A stretch of 64,000 bases of DNA from Acanthosoma haemorrhoidale (lineage: Eukaryota; Arthropoda; Insecta; Hemiptera; Acanthosomatidae). Both the position numbers and the translations under genes were made by a program. The notes below the pieces were generated by a model that was given only the letters and a program-made list of their open reading frames with translations, was not told where the DNA came from and made no database searches. The stretch is from NCBI GenBank assembly GCA_930367205.1, contig OV884012.1, positions 46,583,239 to 46,647,238 of the forward strand, read 5' to 3'. Below, one piece after another: positions 1 through 9,399 of the stretch. Each line of letters begins with the position of its first letter. The first letter of the stretch is position 1.

Positions 1-27
1 TTGCCCCCCGCCCCTCCCAAAAAAAAC

Positions 28-42
28 TATATTATTTTAAAT
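28..42. repeat. Left target-site duplication of full-length LINE
   Basis: TATATTATTTTAAAT, matched perfectly over 15 bp by 4788-4802. The pair brackets the whole LINE, which fixes both of its ends and shows a recent target-primed insertion. Confidence 0.93.
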
Positions 43-453
43 GAGTTCTGCGCCTGCGCTGCCATTAGTTTAACGTGTCTACATCGCTCTGCAACTGAAC
101 TATCATTATTACCTTTCGTAGGAAGTGTAACGGTGCGAAAAACAGTCCCAACAGACTATTTACGGGAACTCATCTCGAGGGAGAAGGTTGAACGTGAGTA
201 GTGAATGAATATCATTGTAATACTCATAAGTGCTAGTGCATAGACAATTGGATAGTTACGGCGGCCATATTGGGACAAATCCCCACTTGGCTCACCGGCC
301 GAGTGATAGCTCATAGCTCGTTCATAGCTCAGAGCTACCGTCGGCGGCTCTCGTACCGTACGTCGTGCGTTCGATACTGGGAGTAGTCATCGGTTTTTTT
401 TGTTGTTTTTTTTTAAATAATTAAATTATTTCTGCTAGGCAGAATATGACATT
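43..453 (+). promoter_or_regulatory. LINE 5' UTR with probable internal promoter
   Basis: The TSD places the transcription start at about base 43 (GAGTTCTGCG). Jockey-like elements carry an internal RNA polymerase II promoter with an initiator at +1 and a downstream promoter element near +30. Here AACGTG sits at 72-77, about +30 to +35, resembling that element. A cluster of short TAGCTCA/CATAGCT repeats lies at 306-336. The 66-codon reading frame over the first 201 bases starts in the flank upstream of the element and is not credible as a gene. That this stretch drives transcription is inferred from position. Confidence 0.6.
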
Positions 454-1764
454 ATGCGTTTTCATCATATGGCGATGAATAATACTAAAAAAAGATCTCG
501 GTCCGTTGATACCACCACACCAACAACATCACCAAAACAAAAGGCTCGTAGAGGAAGACCGAGTAAGAGAGACCTGCCGCCGCCACCACCATCTGTCACA
601 CCCACCAATAGATCCATGGAAGAGTTGCCTTCACCTCAACCAGGACCGTCTACTGCTCCGTCACCAGCAGAATCTCCGTTCTTCACCCCGAATCCGTTCG
701 AGCCACTGTTGCAAGATGCAACAAATAATGACATGGAGACAACTACCACCCCTAAAACCCCTAAGCCACCTCCAATATTCATAAAAAATATTAGGTCTTT
801 TAAAATACTATGCGATCAATTAAAAAAAATTGTTGGGGTTGGTAAGTTTACCTGCCTCAATAGAAGCAGAGATACTAGGATCACGCCAGACAATTCAGAT
901 ACATATAGAGCGATTGTTAAGTATCTGGAAAATACAAAAGCTGAGTTTCACACATATCAGCTAAAGGAAGATAGATCCTTGAGGGTTGTTATTAGGAACC
1001 TTCACCCGACGACCCCAGTTGATATAATTATAGAAGAACTGAGTGCCCAAGGGTTCAATGCAAGACAGGTAGTCAATGTCTTCAGGGAGGACAAGGACAT
1101 GGACACTCCGGTGAAAACGCCACTCCCACTATTTTTCGTTGACCTCGAAAAAACGCCAGGAGTTGAACAAATTTACAATGTGAACTACCTTTACTACACT
1201 AGAGTAAAGGTGGAAAAATCACATCCCAGGCGTGACATAGTTCAGTGCCACAACTGCCAGGAATATGGCCACAGTCGTTCGTACTGTCACCACATACCTA
1301 GGTGTGTGAAGTGCGGAGACAAGCACAAGAGCGAGCTTTGCAAGAAGCCTCGCCAATCCCCCGCTGTATGTGCCTTGTGTCAGCAAGACCACCCTGCCAA
1401 CTACAAAGGCTGCGAGGCATATAAAGTGCTGAAGAACCGCCTCCAACAACAACGCCGCCCACTCGTGGTAGAACAAGCAGTGAAACCGCGAAGCGTTCCA
1501 GCCAGAGAAGTGAATGACTCCACTTCATTCGCCAACATAGTGTCAGGTGGACGCAAGACATTATCCGAGGCACCGCCTCCTCCCCTCCCTCAACCACAGC
1601 ATTTACCTCAGCCTCACATACACCAAATTCCTCCCCCTCCCAACTCCACAGATCTCACTAGCCTTCTTACATCCTTTCTCACCGACTTCAGAACTCTTAT
1701 CACTCCTCTTATTTCACTGCTCACCAACCTTGTTTCCCACCTCATTCCAAGCTCTCCCAAATGA
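454..1764 (+). CDS. LINE ORF1 protein, gag-like with PRE_C2HC region and three zinc knuckles
   Basis: A 436-aa nucleic-acid-binding protein expected to coat the LINE RNA and act as chaperone in the RNP. The N-terminal 100 or so residues are basic, proline-rich and low complexity (PPPPP, PSPQPGPS). A PRE_C2HC-like region spans roughly residues 105-260. Three CCHC knuckles follow: C265/C268/H273/C278 (CX2CX4HX4C), C284/C287/H291/C296 (CX2CX3HX4C) and C306/C309/H313/C320 (CX2CX3HX6C), the usual Jockey order. The C-terminus is proline-rich and then hydrophobic. The start is uncertain: Met1, Met6 and Met8 are all in frame, and Met8 (MNNTKKRSRS) gives a natural basic N-terminus. Its stop overlaps the ORF2 start by four bases (ATGA, 1761-1764). 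Confidence 0.93.
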   Translation: MRFHHMAMNNTKKRSRSVDTTTPTTSPKQKARRGRPSKRDLPPPPPSVTPTNRSMEELPSPQPGPSTAPSPAESPFFTPNPFEPLLQDATNNDMETTTTPKTPKPPPIFIKNIRSFKILCDQLKKIVGVGKFTCLNRSRDTRITPDNSDTYRAIVKYLENTKAEFHTYQLKEDRSLRVVIRNLHPTTPVDIIIEELSAQGFNARQVVNVFREDKDMDTPVKTPLPLFFVDLEKTPGVEQIYNVNYLYYTRVKVEKSHPRRDIVQCHNCQEYGHSRSYCHHIPRCVKCGDKHKSELCKKPRQSPAVCALCQQDHPANYKGCEAYKVLKNRLQQQRRPLVVEQAVKPRSVPAREVNDSTSFANIVSGGRKTLSEAPPPPLPQPQHLPQPHIHQIPPPPNSTDLTSLLTSFLTDFRTLITPLISLLTNLVSHLIPSSPK

Positions 1765-4448
1765 ATAAAAAACCCTTAACTATCCTTCTTTGGAATGCCA
1801 ATGGTGTTCGAAATCACACAAACGAACTGACAACATTACTAAATGAAAAAAACATTGACGTTGCACTCATTACTGAAACGCGACTGACTGCTAACAGATC
1901 CCTCAAAATCCCACAGTACCAGATTTACAGAACAGACCACCCTGATGGAACATCACATGCTGGTACTGCTGTCCTTATCCACCATTCCCTTTCCCACCAC
2001 ATCGTCCCATTGATTGCCCATGATTTCCTACAAGCCACAGCTGTGTCAATCCGCACATTTTCCTTCCCCCTCACCATAGCTGCAGCGTATTGTCCACCTA
2101 ACAAGTCTATTTCCAACTCACAATTTACCTCCTTTCTTAACTCAATTGGACATCACTACCTTGTGGGTGGAGATTTCAACGCAAAGCACCAACAGTGGGG
2201 CTCTAGAACCACCAACTCCCGAGGGCGAGCTTTGTTATCTGCACTCTTATCCACAAACTCCACCCCTCTCCCTCCTCAGACTCCTACCTATTGGCCTGCA
2301 GATCCCTATCGAAATCCTGACATCCTTGATTTCTTCATCCACCATGGAATAGGATCGATAAATTCGTCCACTACACGGCTCGATGACCTGTCGTCCGACC
2401 ATAGCCCTCTACTCCTCACTCTTTCGTTACACCCCATCCCCAAACTACCTCCTCCCTCATTCATCAGAGGTCCAGTCGACTGGGACCACTTCCGTGAACT
2501 TCTAACTAATTCCATTGACCTCAAAGTTACCCTAAAAACACCTCATGATCTAGACCATGCCGTACATTCCCTTACTACCTTAATCCAACAATGTGCATGG
2601 AATGCTTCAAAGCCTCGACCTTCCCCGTATGCCCAGAACAAAACTTCTTTACCTCAAAACCTACTCGACCTTATCCACATCAAACGCCGCTCCAAAGCCT
2701 TATGGCAAAGAACCCGACACCCTGCCGATCGCCGCTGTTACAATCAAAACTGTAAATTGTTAAAGCGAGAGTTGGCAACCTTCCGATCCCAAACATTTAA
2801 TTCTTACCTATCCTCTTTATCCACTCAGGACAACTCTCTTTGGAGAGCTACCCAAAATATCCTAAAATACCATTATGTATCACATCCACTTCGTCGTGGC
2901 GATGGGTCCTGGGCTGCGTCAGATGGAGAGAGATCTGAAGCATTCGCACAGCACCTCTCACATACTTTCACACCTCATCCCAACCAGCATAATCCATCCC
3001 ACGATACGAAGGTCGAAGATTTCCTTATTTCTCCGATTCCTCTTTCACTTCCTCCAAAGGCAGTCAATCCCTCCGAGGTCCAATACCACTTAAAAAACCT
3101 ACCACTCCGTAAATCTCCTGGATACGATCTTCTCACTGCTCAGATCCTTCGACAACTCCCACCCAAAGCAATAATTTTCCTCACCTATATATTTAATTGT
3201 ATCCTTAGAACCACCCACTACCCACTTCTCTGGAAATATTCCATTATCGTCCTCTTTCAGAAACCTGGAAAGTCCCCAAATGATCCCTCATCTTACCACC
3301 CAATCAGTCTACTTCCAATCCTTTCAAAAGTTTTTGAAAGAATCCTACTCAAACGCCTTTTGCCTATAGTTGAATCCAAAAACCTTCTTCCTAACCATCA
3401 ATTTGGCTTTCGCTTCAGACACTCCACTGCTCAACAAGGCCTTCGCGTTGTTGACCATATATCCTCCGCACTTGAAAGCAAACACTACTGCACGGGTGCT
3501 TTCTTGGACGTAGCTCAGGCTTTTGACCGGGTATGGCACCCAGGTTTGCTTTACAAACTAAAAATCTCCTTACCGCAGACCCTTTATCTAATCCTTCAAT
3601 CCTATCTGTCTAACAGGTTCTTTCGGGTCCGTTGTGGTTCAGAATACTCCGATTATTACCCCATAGAAGCAGGAGTTCCTCAAGGCAGCGTCCTTGGCCC
3701 TATCCTGTATACCCTTTTCACTGCTGACATTCCGTTAAGTCCTAGCACCTTCCTTGCAACTTTTGCTGACGACACAGCAATTCTCTCGTCACATCCCAAT
3801 CCGTCAACGGCATCCTACAACCTCCAAAATCACCTCACTAAGATAGAGAAGTGGTGCAACATCTGGCGCATCAAGGTCAATGAAGGCAAATGCGTTCACA
3901 CCACATTTACTCTCCGTCGAGGATCCTGCCCGTCCGTAACCTTCAATTCAATTCCGCTTCCCATGTCCAATACAGTTAGATATCTAGGTTTTCATCTAGA
4001 CAAAAGACTGACTTGGAACCCTCACACAAGACTTAAAAGACAAGAATCGAACAGACGGTTTGGACAGTTATACAGACTACTGAACAGAAACTCTAACCTC
4101 ACACTAGAAAACAAACTCCACGTATACAAACAGTTATTAAAACCAATTTGGACTTACGGAATAGAGTTATGGGGGACAGCCAAACCATCGAACATCAAAC
4201 GTATCCAAACATTCCAATCCAAAGTCCTCAGAACCATAGTCAACGCACCCTTTTATATTAAAAACTCATCCCTTCACAGAGATCTCCATGTACCAACTGT
4301 CCTCGACCTTATACCCTCAAGATTTTCCAAATTTCACCAAAACCTTTCCGCACATCCGAATCCTTTGGTCGACTCCATATCCAGTAACATTCATCCTTAC
4401 AATCCTCCTCGACGCCTAAAACGGCGGTGGCCTCGCGACCTATTATAA
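1761..4448 (+). CDS. LINE ORF2 protein: AP-type endonuclease plus reverse transcriptase
   Basis: An 895-aa enzyme that nicks the target and reverse-transcribes the element RNA. An APE-like endonuclease occupies about residues 1-225: WNANG near the N-terminus, TETRL (catalytic Glu), GGDFN with D138/N140, and SDH at 212-214. Reverse transcriptase runs from about 470 to 760: PISLLP, the palm FLDVAQAFD with D583, PQGSVLG at 640-646, and the FADD box at 668-671 holding the two catalytic aspartates. A thumb region ends at about 895, and no RNase H is present. All expected catalytic residues are intact. The ATG lies inside the end of ORF1 (ATGA), which suggests coupled termination-reinitiation; that mechanism is known in other non-LTR elements but is inferred here. 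Confidence 0.95.
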   Translation: MNKKPLTILLWNANGVRNHTNELTTLLNEKNIDVALITETRLTANRSLKIPQYQIYRTDHPDGTSHAGTAVLIHHSLSHHIVPLIAHDFLQATAVSIRTFSFPLTIAAAYCPPNKSISNSQFTSFLNSIGHHYLVGGDFNAKHQQWGSRTTNSRGRALLSALLSTNSTPLPPQTPTYWPADPYRNPDILDFFIHHGIGSINSSTTRLDDLSSDHSPLLLTLSLHPIPKLPPPSFIRGPVDWDHFRELLTNSIDLKVTLKTPHDLDHAVHSLTTLIQQCAWNASKPRPSPYAQNKTSLPQNLLDLIHIKRRSKALWQRTRHPADRRCYNQNCKLLKRELATFRSQTFNSYLSSLSTQDNSLWRATQNILKYHYVSHPLRRGDGSWAASDGERSEAFAQHLSHTFTPHPNQHNPSHDTKVEDFLISPIPLSLPPKAVNPSEVQYHLKNLPLRKSPGYDLLTAQILRQLPPKAIIFLTYIFNCILRTTHYPLLWKYSIIVLFQKPGKSPNDPSSYHPISLLPILSKVFERILLKRLLPIVESKNLLPNHQFGFRFRHSTAQQGLRVVDHISSALESKHYCTGAFLDVAQAFDRVWHPGLLYKLKISLPQTLYLILQSYLSNRFFRVRCGSEYSDYYPIEAGVPQGSVLGPILYTLFTADIPLSPSTFLATFADDTAILSSHPNPSTASYNLQNHLTKIEKWCNIWRIKVNEGKCVHTTFTLRRGSCPSVTFNSIPLPMSNTVRYLGFHLDKRLTWNPHTRLKRQESNRRFGQLYRLLNRNSNLTLENKLHVYKQLLKPIWTYGIELWGTAKPSNIKRIQTFQSKVLRTIVNAPFYIKNSSLHRDLHVPTVLDLIPSRFSKFHQNLSAHPNPLVDSISSNIHPYNPPRRLKRRWPRDLL

Positions 4449-4787
4449 ATAGACATTCTATGTCATGGGGTCCTGGCACTGGCCATCATCCCCACTCATG
4501 TCCTGAGCGTGTGTGGCTCTCTTGCCCTCTCTGTGGCCTGCGCCGGATGGTGCCACGGCCGGAGAGGGGGCGGGGGGAGCTTCGCTGCTTCCGGCCTTTC
4601 CGCCAGCTTGCTGGGGGATTGGCTTCGGGGGCGGGGGGGCTCCTGGGCTGAATCTGTATGTATATAGGTATGAATGGACTGTATATAGGTATGAATGGAA
4701 TTGTATATAAGGTATGAATGATCTCTCAGCACAATTATTAATGCTGGAAAAGGCAAATTGTAATTTTTTTTCAATAAAGAATTTATA
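4449..4787 (+). other. LINE 3' UTR with polyadenylation signal
   Basis: A GC-rich stretch (about 4460-4650, rich in GGGGCGGGGGG) is followed by a 21-bp tandem repeat and a TA-rich end. AATAAA sits at 4773-4778 and the element stops nine bases later at the TSD. Homologous 3' UTRs occur in the family A fragments near 10.9, 19.7, 52.8 and 58.1 kb. Confidence 0.85.
4660..4721 (+). repeat. Three tandem ~21-bp units in LINE 3' UTR
   Basis: Units start at 4660, 4681 and 4703, each built on GTATATAGGTATGAATG. Two-unit versions (TGTAAATAT...TATGAATG) are present at the same place in the other family A copies, so the repeat is an old part of the lineage. A role in 3' recognition by the reverse transcriptase is possible but unproven. 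Confidence 0.85.
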
Positions 4788-4802
4788 TATATTATTTTAA
4801 AT
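4788..4802. repeat. Right target-site duplication of full-length LINE
   Basis: TATATTATTTTAAAT, identical to 28-42. Confidence 0.93.
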
Positions 4803-4859
4803 AAATATTTATTCTGCGAGTGCTCTGAAGTGGCTTATTGAGAAAACATAATTGACGTA

Positions 4860-5970
4860 ATTGAGTGCATCGAAAAGCATCATATTCCACTCGACAGACT
4901 GAGTGAAAAGTATAACCGCCAAAGGACACGAGTTTGTTGCAATTTTTAAAGAAAAAAATAATACTTACCAATCAAGAAGCGCCTTTAGCGCAGATATTTT
5001 CAGACAAAATTTGCAAAGTTATGGATTTGGTGATTAAAATTATCAACTCTATTAAAAGCTAAAGCATTTATTCATTGCCAATTTAAAGAATCTTTAGTTG
5101 AAATGGAGAGTGAGTACGCAGATCGTCTGCTGCATAACAAGGTACGTTGGTTATCAAGAGGAACCTTATTAACAGAAATTAAAGCATATCTCCTTGAGAA
5201 CAGTGTTAACTATCCAGAACTAACGAACGACTAGTGGATCCAACAATATTTCATGGTAGACGTCACGTCTCATTTACACCAGCTTAATCTTAAACTGCAG
5301 GGGAAAGGAAACAATTTCTTTGGAAAACAAATTATTTTTGCTCAAAATTTTGAAAGAGAAACTTTGATTCACTTACCAAGCCTGTTGAAACATTGGCAAG
5401 AAAATAACTCTGATATTGACATTTGCTATTTCAAAACAATACTGTTGAATATGAGGGAAGCTTTTCTCAACAGGATTTAGGAATTCAAGAACAGCAAAGT
5501 GACATTAGTCTTTGTAAAAACGCCTCTTAATGCTACTGTAACAGAATCGAATCATCCTCTCTTTAATATTGACATTGACATTAATATTGAAATGTAATAA
5601 AATAATAATGGATTAAAAAAATAGAGAATTGTAGAGCTTTAAACGTATTTTTTCTGATATAAAAATATTAGAGAAAAACAAATGTGAACTTAGTTCACAG
5701 TACAAGTGGAATTGGAAAGACCTCGAGAAGGAAGATATATTGATTTTTAACACGTGGAATAGTATTCCTGACTCATATCAGCTGAAAAAGCTACGTTTTG
5801 GTTTCCTTATTCGGGTCCACACATTCATGCCAACAATCATTTTCAAGAGTAAATGGAGAAGTTGTGCTACTGATGAGGACCTTGAATCGTGGCTAAAATT
5901 AAGAACAACAACATACAAACCTGACGTGCCCAAACTTTGGAAGGAGTTGCGAGGCCATTGTTCATATTAG
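4860..5970 (+). pseudogene. Decayed hAT-superfamily transposase, ZBED5/SCAND3/GTF2IRD2-like
   Basis: Conceptual translation in shifting frames recovers the characteristic order of this family: about 5105-5225 reads like ESEYADRLLHNKVRWLSRG, then 5253-5480 MVDVTSHLHQLNLKLQGKG, and near the end (5840-5966) FKSKWRSCATDEDLESWLKL followed by RTTTYKPD. The last segment matches the C-terminal hAT dimerisation region as it appears in ZBED5/SCAND3-type proteins. Stops and frameshifts separate the segments, so it is dead. I saw no terminal inverted repeats. The full-length LINE inserted immediately upstream. Confidence 0.8.
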
Positions 5971-6129
5971 CGTTTGTCAGACATTGTCCTGATTTAATTT
6001 TCTGAATAATTAACAATTTCATTTCAACAAAAAATAGTATCGTTATCATTTATGATATAAGTTTTATTCAACGCACCTACAGATTAACTATGACTTAACT
6101 TTAAGTAAAGTTTATTAAGTTAAATTAAG

Positions 6130-6350
6130 GAGCGTTGTAGAGTGAATGAAGGTGTTGTGTTGAAGATTGAGAGAGGTATGTTGAGATAGTTTGGACACAT
6201 AGAGAGGATGAAAGAAAGAAGATAGATAAACAAGTATACAAGACGAGTGTGGATGGGGGAGTTGGAAGGGGTTAAACTCAGCGAATGTACCTCAAACAGA
6301 TTGAGGACGTTTTTATCAAAGGCCTTACGAGTGACCCAGTTAAATAAATA
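6130..6350 (+). pseudogene. LINE reverse-transcriptase C-terminal remnant
   Basis: One frame reads VLKIERGMLR, stop, FGHIERMKERR, stop, then a frameshifted K(V)YK..R.VWMGE. LRWFGH(V/I)ERM is a recurrent motif near the C-terminus of arthropod LINE polymerases. Two in-frame stops and the short length show an old fragment, in a lineage different from families A-C. Confidence 0.55.
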
Positions 6351-6359
6351 ACAATGTAC

Positions 6360-8240
6360 CTACGATTGTTTTTTTAAAGTAATTTAATATGTATTAAGAA
6401 ACAACACGAACCACCTCTCAGTAGTGTGCACGTTTCTTGGAATTTACTTAAATTATATATAATTTATAAATGCATGATATTTTCACACAATCAGTGCATT
6501 TGTAGCTCACAAGGTAGACAAAAAAAAAACTTTTCCTATCTTTTTTAAAACAAATAGGTTTACTTTTTGAAATCGAAATTGAAGATAGTTTTATTTATTT
6601 CACGAAACAAAAGAGGGTAAAAATGTTTTTAAAAAATCTGGTTACAAAGAGAAAATAATATGGTTCTTGAATCAACGTGATAAATACAATCAGTTTAAAT
6701 TTTTGAATGAAGAAATCATTATATTTTTTTTTTTATGGTGTAAGATTTTCTAAAGAAATAGTTAAGCGAATAGACCAGTACCAATTATGTATTAACTGTA
6801 ACACTGACAATATATCACAGAAGCGCGGAAATATTACGATAGCATAGGTCTTGCCGAATACTCTACTAACGGGTATTTGTATGGATAATTAATTACTGTG
6901 GTATATAATCCCACTGGAGTGATTTTCAATAATTACTGCTTAAACGGGAAAGAACACTGACGTGAGTGGTACAGAACATTCCGGTTCTTGTCAATAATTT
7001 TCTTCTATAATTGGAGATGATTTAGAGATTTTATAGTAGCATAAGACACTAAAATTTATTTTTCAGCAAAGAGCTGCCAACTATGCAAGAATGTTTGAAA
7101 ATGACAGACACAGTATGATCGTTGGATTTGACGGATTATATAGAGAACTGCATGATTGTTGTACGGTTAAAGATGTACCACCTTGATCAGTGGTAATTCT
7201 ATTGTACAGGAACTCCTCAAATAGTTGCTAGTATACGGAAGTAATTTCTCGCACATGATTTTTATACCGGATTCGAAGGAATCAACTCGCTACACCGTCC
7301 CTACTTGTCCTAGCGTTGGCGTACTGTTTCGTCTCCTAAGTTGATTCTGTACTCTAATATCATACTGTAAATTTGAAAACGAAATGTATATACCGGTTCT
7401 GATGCCTTAAGGTCCCTGAGCATCACGGTGTACCATCAAGACCGTGCTCTTGACTTGAGTTTGCTGGGTAGAAGTCTCTTTAAGCATTAAGGAAAATGTC
7501 TACTGTGTTATAAAACAAAAGCACTGTTGTTTATTATTTATCTCATACAAATAAATGTTTTATTAGACAAAAAGAAGGTATAGTCGATATGAAACATCTC
7601 CTCAAAGCCCACATCCAATAACCTATTTTCCATGATTTGGCCACTGACTACTCAGAATCGACGAAGGACAGTAAAAATATTGTGTAACGAAATGGATATG
7701 ATCATTTCATTTATTATGCTTGAATATAGTTCAGCTGAACAACAGAACAAGGAGAATGGACATCTGCAGAGAAAGAGACGCAACAACCTACTTAAAGACA
7801 TTCCGCCCTATTAATAAACGGCCATCGGAAATTTAGCCACTCGTTTTACAAAAATAACGTCAGAATGTTGCATGAATTCTGAAATGTAGAAATGTCCAAG
7901 AATAAGTATGATGGATGTCGCTGAGTTCAAATTAACTCGTCCATTGAAGAGAGAATTCACTTGCAATTATTGTCGAGGCCGAAGGGGATGGCTCTACGTT
8001 TAAACAGGTATTGAGTGACCGTGGAAGTAAACCGATTGATTCAAATTCTTAAACGTATATTCAATAACGCCCTAGGTTATACTGTATATTTATACTGTTA
8101 TTATTATTATCATGTAATATAGTTATTCGGTATACAATCCTCAAGGTTTGTGAAATAAAATTAAAAGTGAAACTGAAGTTGGTTCTGTATCCATTTACGG
8201 TGCATTTCTTTCTGATTTGTGAATGTTGTGGCCACCTCTT
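6360..8240. other. AT-rich stretch, no gene seen
   Basis: High A+T with homopolymer runs. The 60-codon frame at 7632-7814 has no recognisable similarity and is within chance expectation. No terminal repeats or RNA genes seen. Confidence 0.6.
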
Positions 8241-8316
8241 AATTACGAATAATTAAAAGCTACCCTCATCTCGGCCCAGAAAATATCTGTTTCCATATTT
8301 GTACAAATAAAGCTTA

Positions 8317-8430
8317 TGACGTCAGTCGGAGTGGGGGAGAAGCTAGTAGGGTGAACAGCCACTGGTGGAGATGGCTCCCCACCACGGCTGGCCAGCCATA
8401 TAACCGCGCGTCCTAAGACAGACAGTAGAA
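8317..8430 (+). promoter_or_regulatory. Promoter-like module: CRE, TATA box, initiator
   Basis: A full CRE palindrome TGACGTCA at 8317-8324 precedes CATATAACC (TATA, 8397-8405), and a CAGT initiator-like tetramer lies at 8423-8426, about 25 bp after the TATA. It opens a CpG-dense block that contrasts with the AT-rich surroundings. It could be a host promoter or the promoter in the 5' end or LTR of an unrecognised element. Confidence 0.4.
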
Positions 8431-9240
8431 AGAAACAAACCGGCACCTTGTACACTTCTCTCTCTCTGCACTGGCACTTGCTGCTCTACTGTAACCATGG
8501 TCTTCTCATTCAACTACCTCTGTACCCCTCTCTCCTAAACCCTCCATGTTTTAGTCCGGCGTTGTCAGACCCTACACCTTCTTAGTGGGAATCTCTGCCT
8601 TCGTCTCGCTAAAACTAGCACCTCATTCGGAGAGACCTCTCCCTCGCGAACGACGGTTGCCGTGGTCCTACAAACTTACCTAGTAGCGTTTCCCACGGCA
8701 ATCCAGTCTGCTTCTCTTCGGTTCACAGTCGCCTTTGGGATCCGGATGGATTTCGCCTACCCTTAGATACCGAGTGTGAATTCGTGGTCATACCAAGACC
8801 ACATAAACCACCTATAAACCTACCCTGTACCTCTTGAGCATAGTGCTTTGTCGGGGCCCTCACCTTCTAAGATCTTATGGAGTCAGATCAAATACGAATT
8901 AAGCTGCCTGCCGACTATGCTGGCAGCCAGCGTGAAAAACCACAGGTCCACCCGCCTTATCTCTTTCTTGGTGTTCGCCGGACGGCGGCTAAGATGTCGT
9001 AGTGAGCCTAGCCCGCGGCGGGCGCCTCCGCCCCACCTTGGGGACTCACACAGCCCGACAACTTTTTTTAAGCCACTGTCCAGTAGGTATTTTAAGATAT
9101 CAAGTTTTGTTTTTTCCATATGATTAAGGTGCCATTTACCTTTTGTTGGTAACGTGGATGTATGACGAACCCTCGCCTTCTTAGGATTGCCACCGTTTTT
9201 GATCTTGTGATTCCACAAAATTGAAATATTCCTTTCCGAA
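8431..9240. other. CpG-dense block with small ORFs, unidentified
   Basis: GC and CpG content are far higher than in the flanks. Downstream of the promoter-like module is a 41-codon frame at 8877-9002 beginning MESDQIRIKLPADYAG. On the opposite strand 8883-9218 is open for 111 codons with a KKEIRRVDLWFF stretch. I recognise neither product, and strand and function are undecided. A first exon, or the 5' region of a transposable element, would both fit. Confidence 0.3.
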
Positions 9241-9399
9241 TATTACCGCACTTGTGCGTCTGGTGTATCTCAATGACTATCAGGGAAAGCTAAAAGTTCA
9301 AAGGGTGCTGTCAACAACCCTCCCCCCTCCTTTACCTCTTTCGATCTGAATCATGTCGTAGGAAGGAGAACAGAATACCTACTGTACACCGACTTTTTC

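Larger units (their letters stand above)
43..4787 (+). mobile_element. Full-length Jockey-clade non-LTR retrotransposon (family A)
   Basis: The element is 4745 bp: a 5' UTR of about 411 bp, ORF1 (CCHC gag-like), ORF2 (endonuclease plus reverse transcriptase) and a 339-bp 3' UTR ending just after AATAAAG with a short TA-rich tail. Both ORFs are open with no stop or frameshift, catalytic motifs are complete, and the flanking 15-bp target-site duplication is identical on both sides. ORF2 lacks an RNase H domain, and ORF1 has a PRE_C2HC region followed by three zinc knuckles; both are typical of the Jockey clade. I infer a young copy that may still be mobile. Related truncated copies elsewhere in the window belong to diverged subfamilies, so this copy is not their direct source. 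Confidence 0.95.

Noticed and set aside
1..201. 66-codon frame at the start of the window
   Set aside because: It starts outside the LINE and crosses the TSD into the 5' UTR; no similarity, no promoter.
8883..9218. 111-codon minus-strand ORF in the CpG-dense block
   Set aside because: Overlaps plus-strand frames, no recognised motif, and GC-rich DNA lengthens antisense frames by chance.
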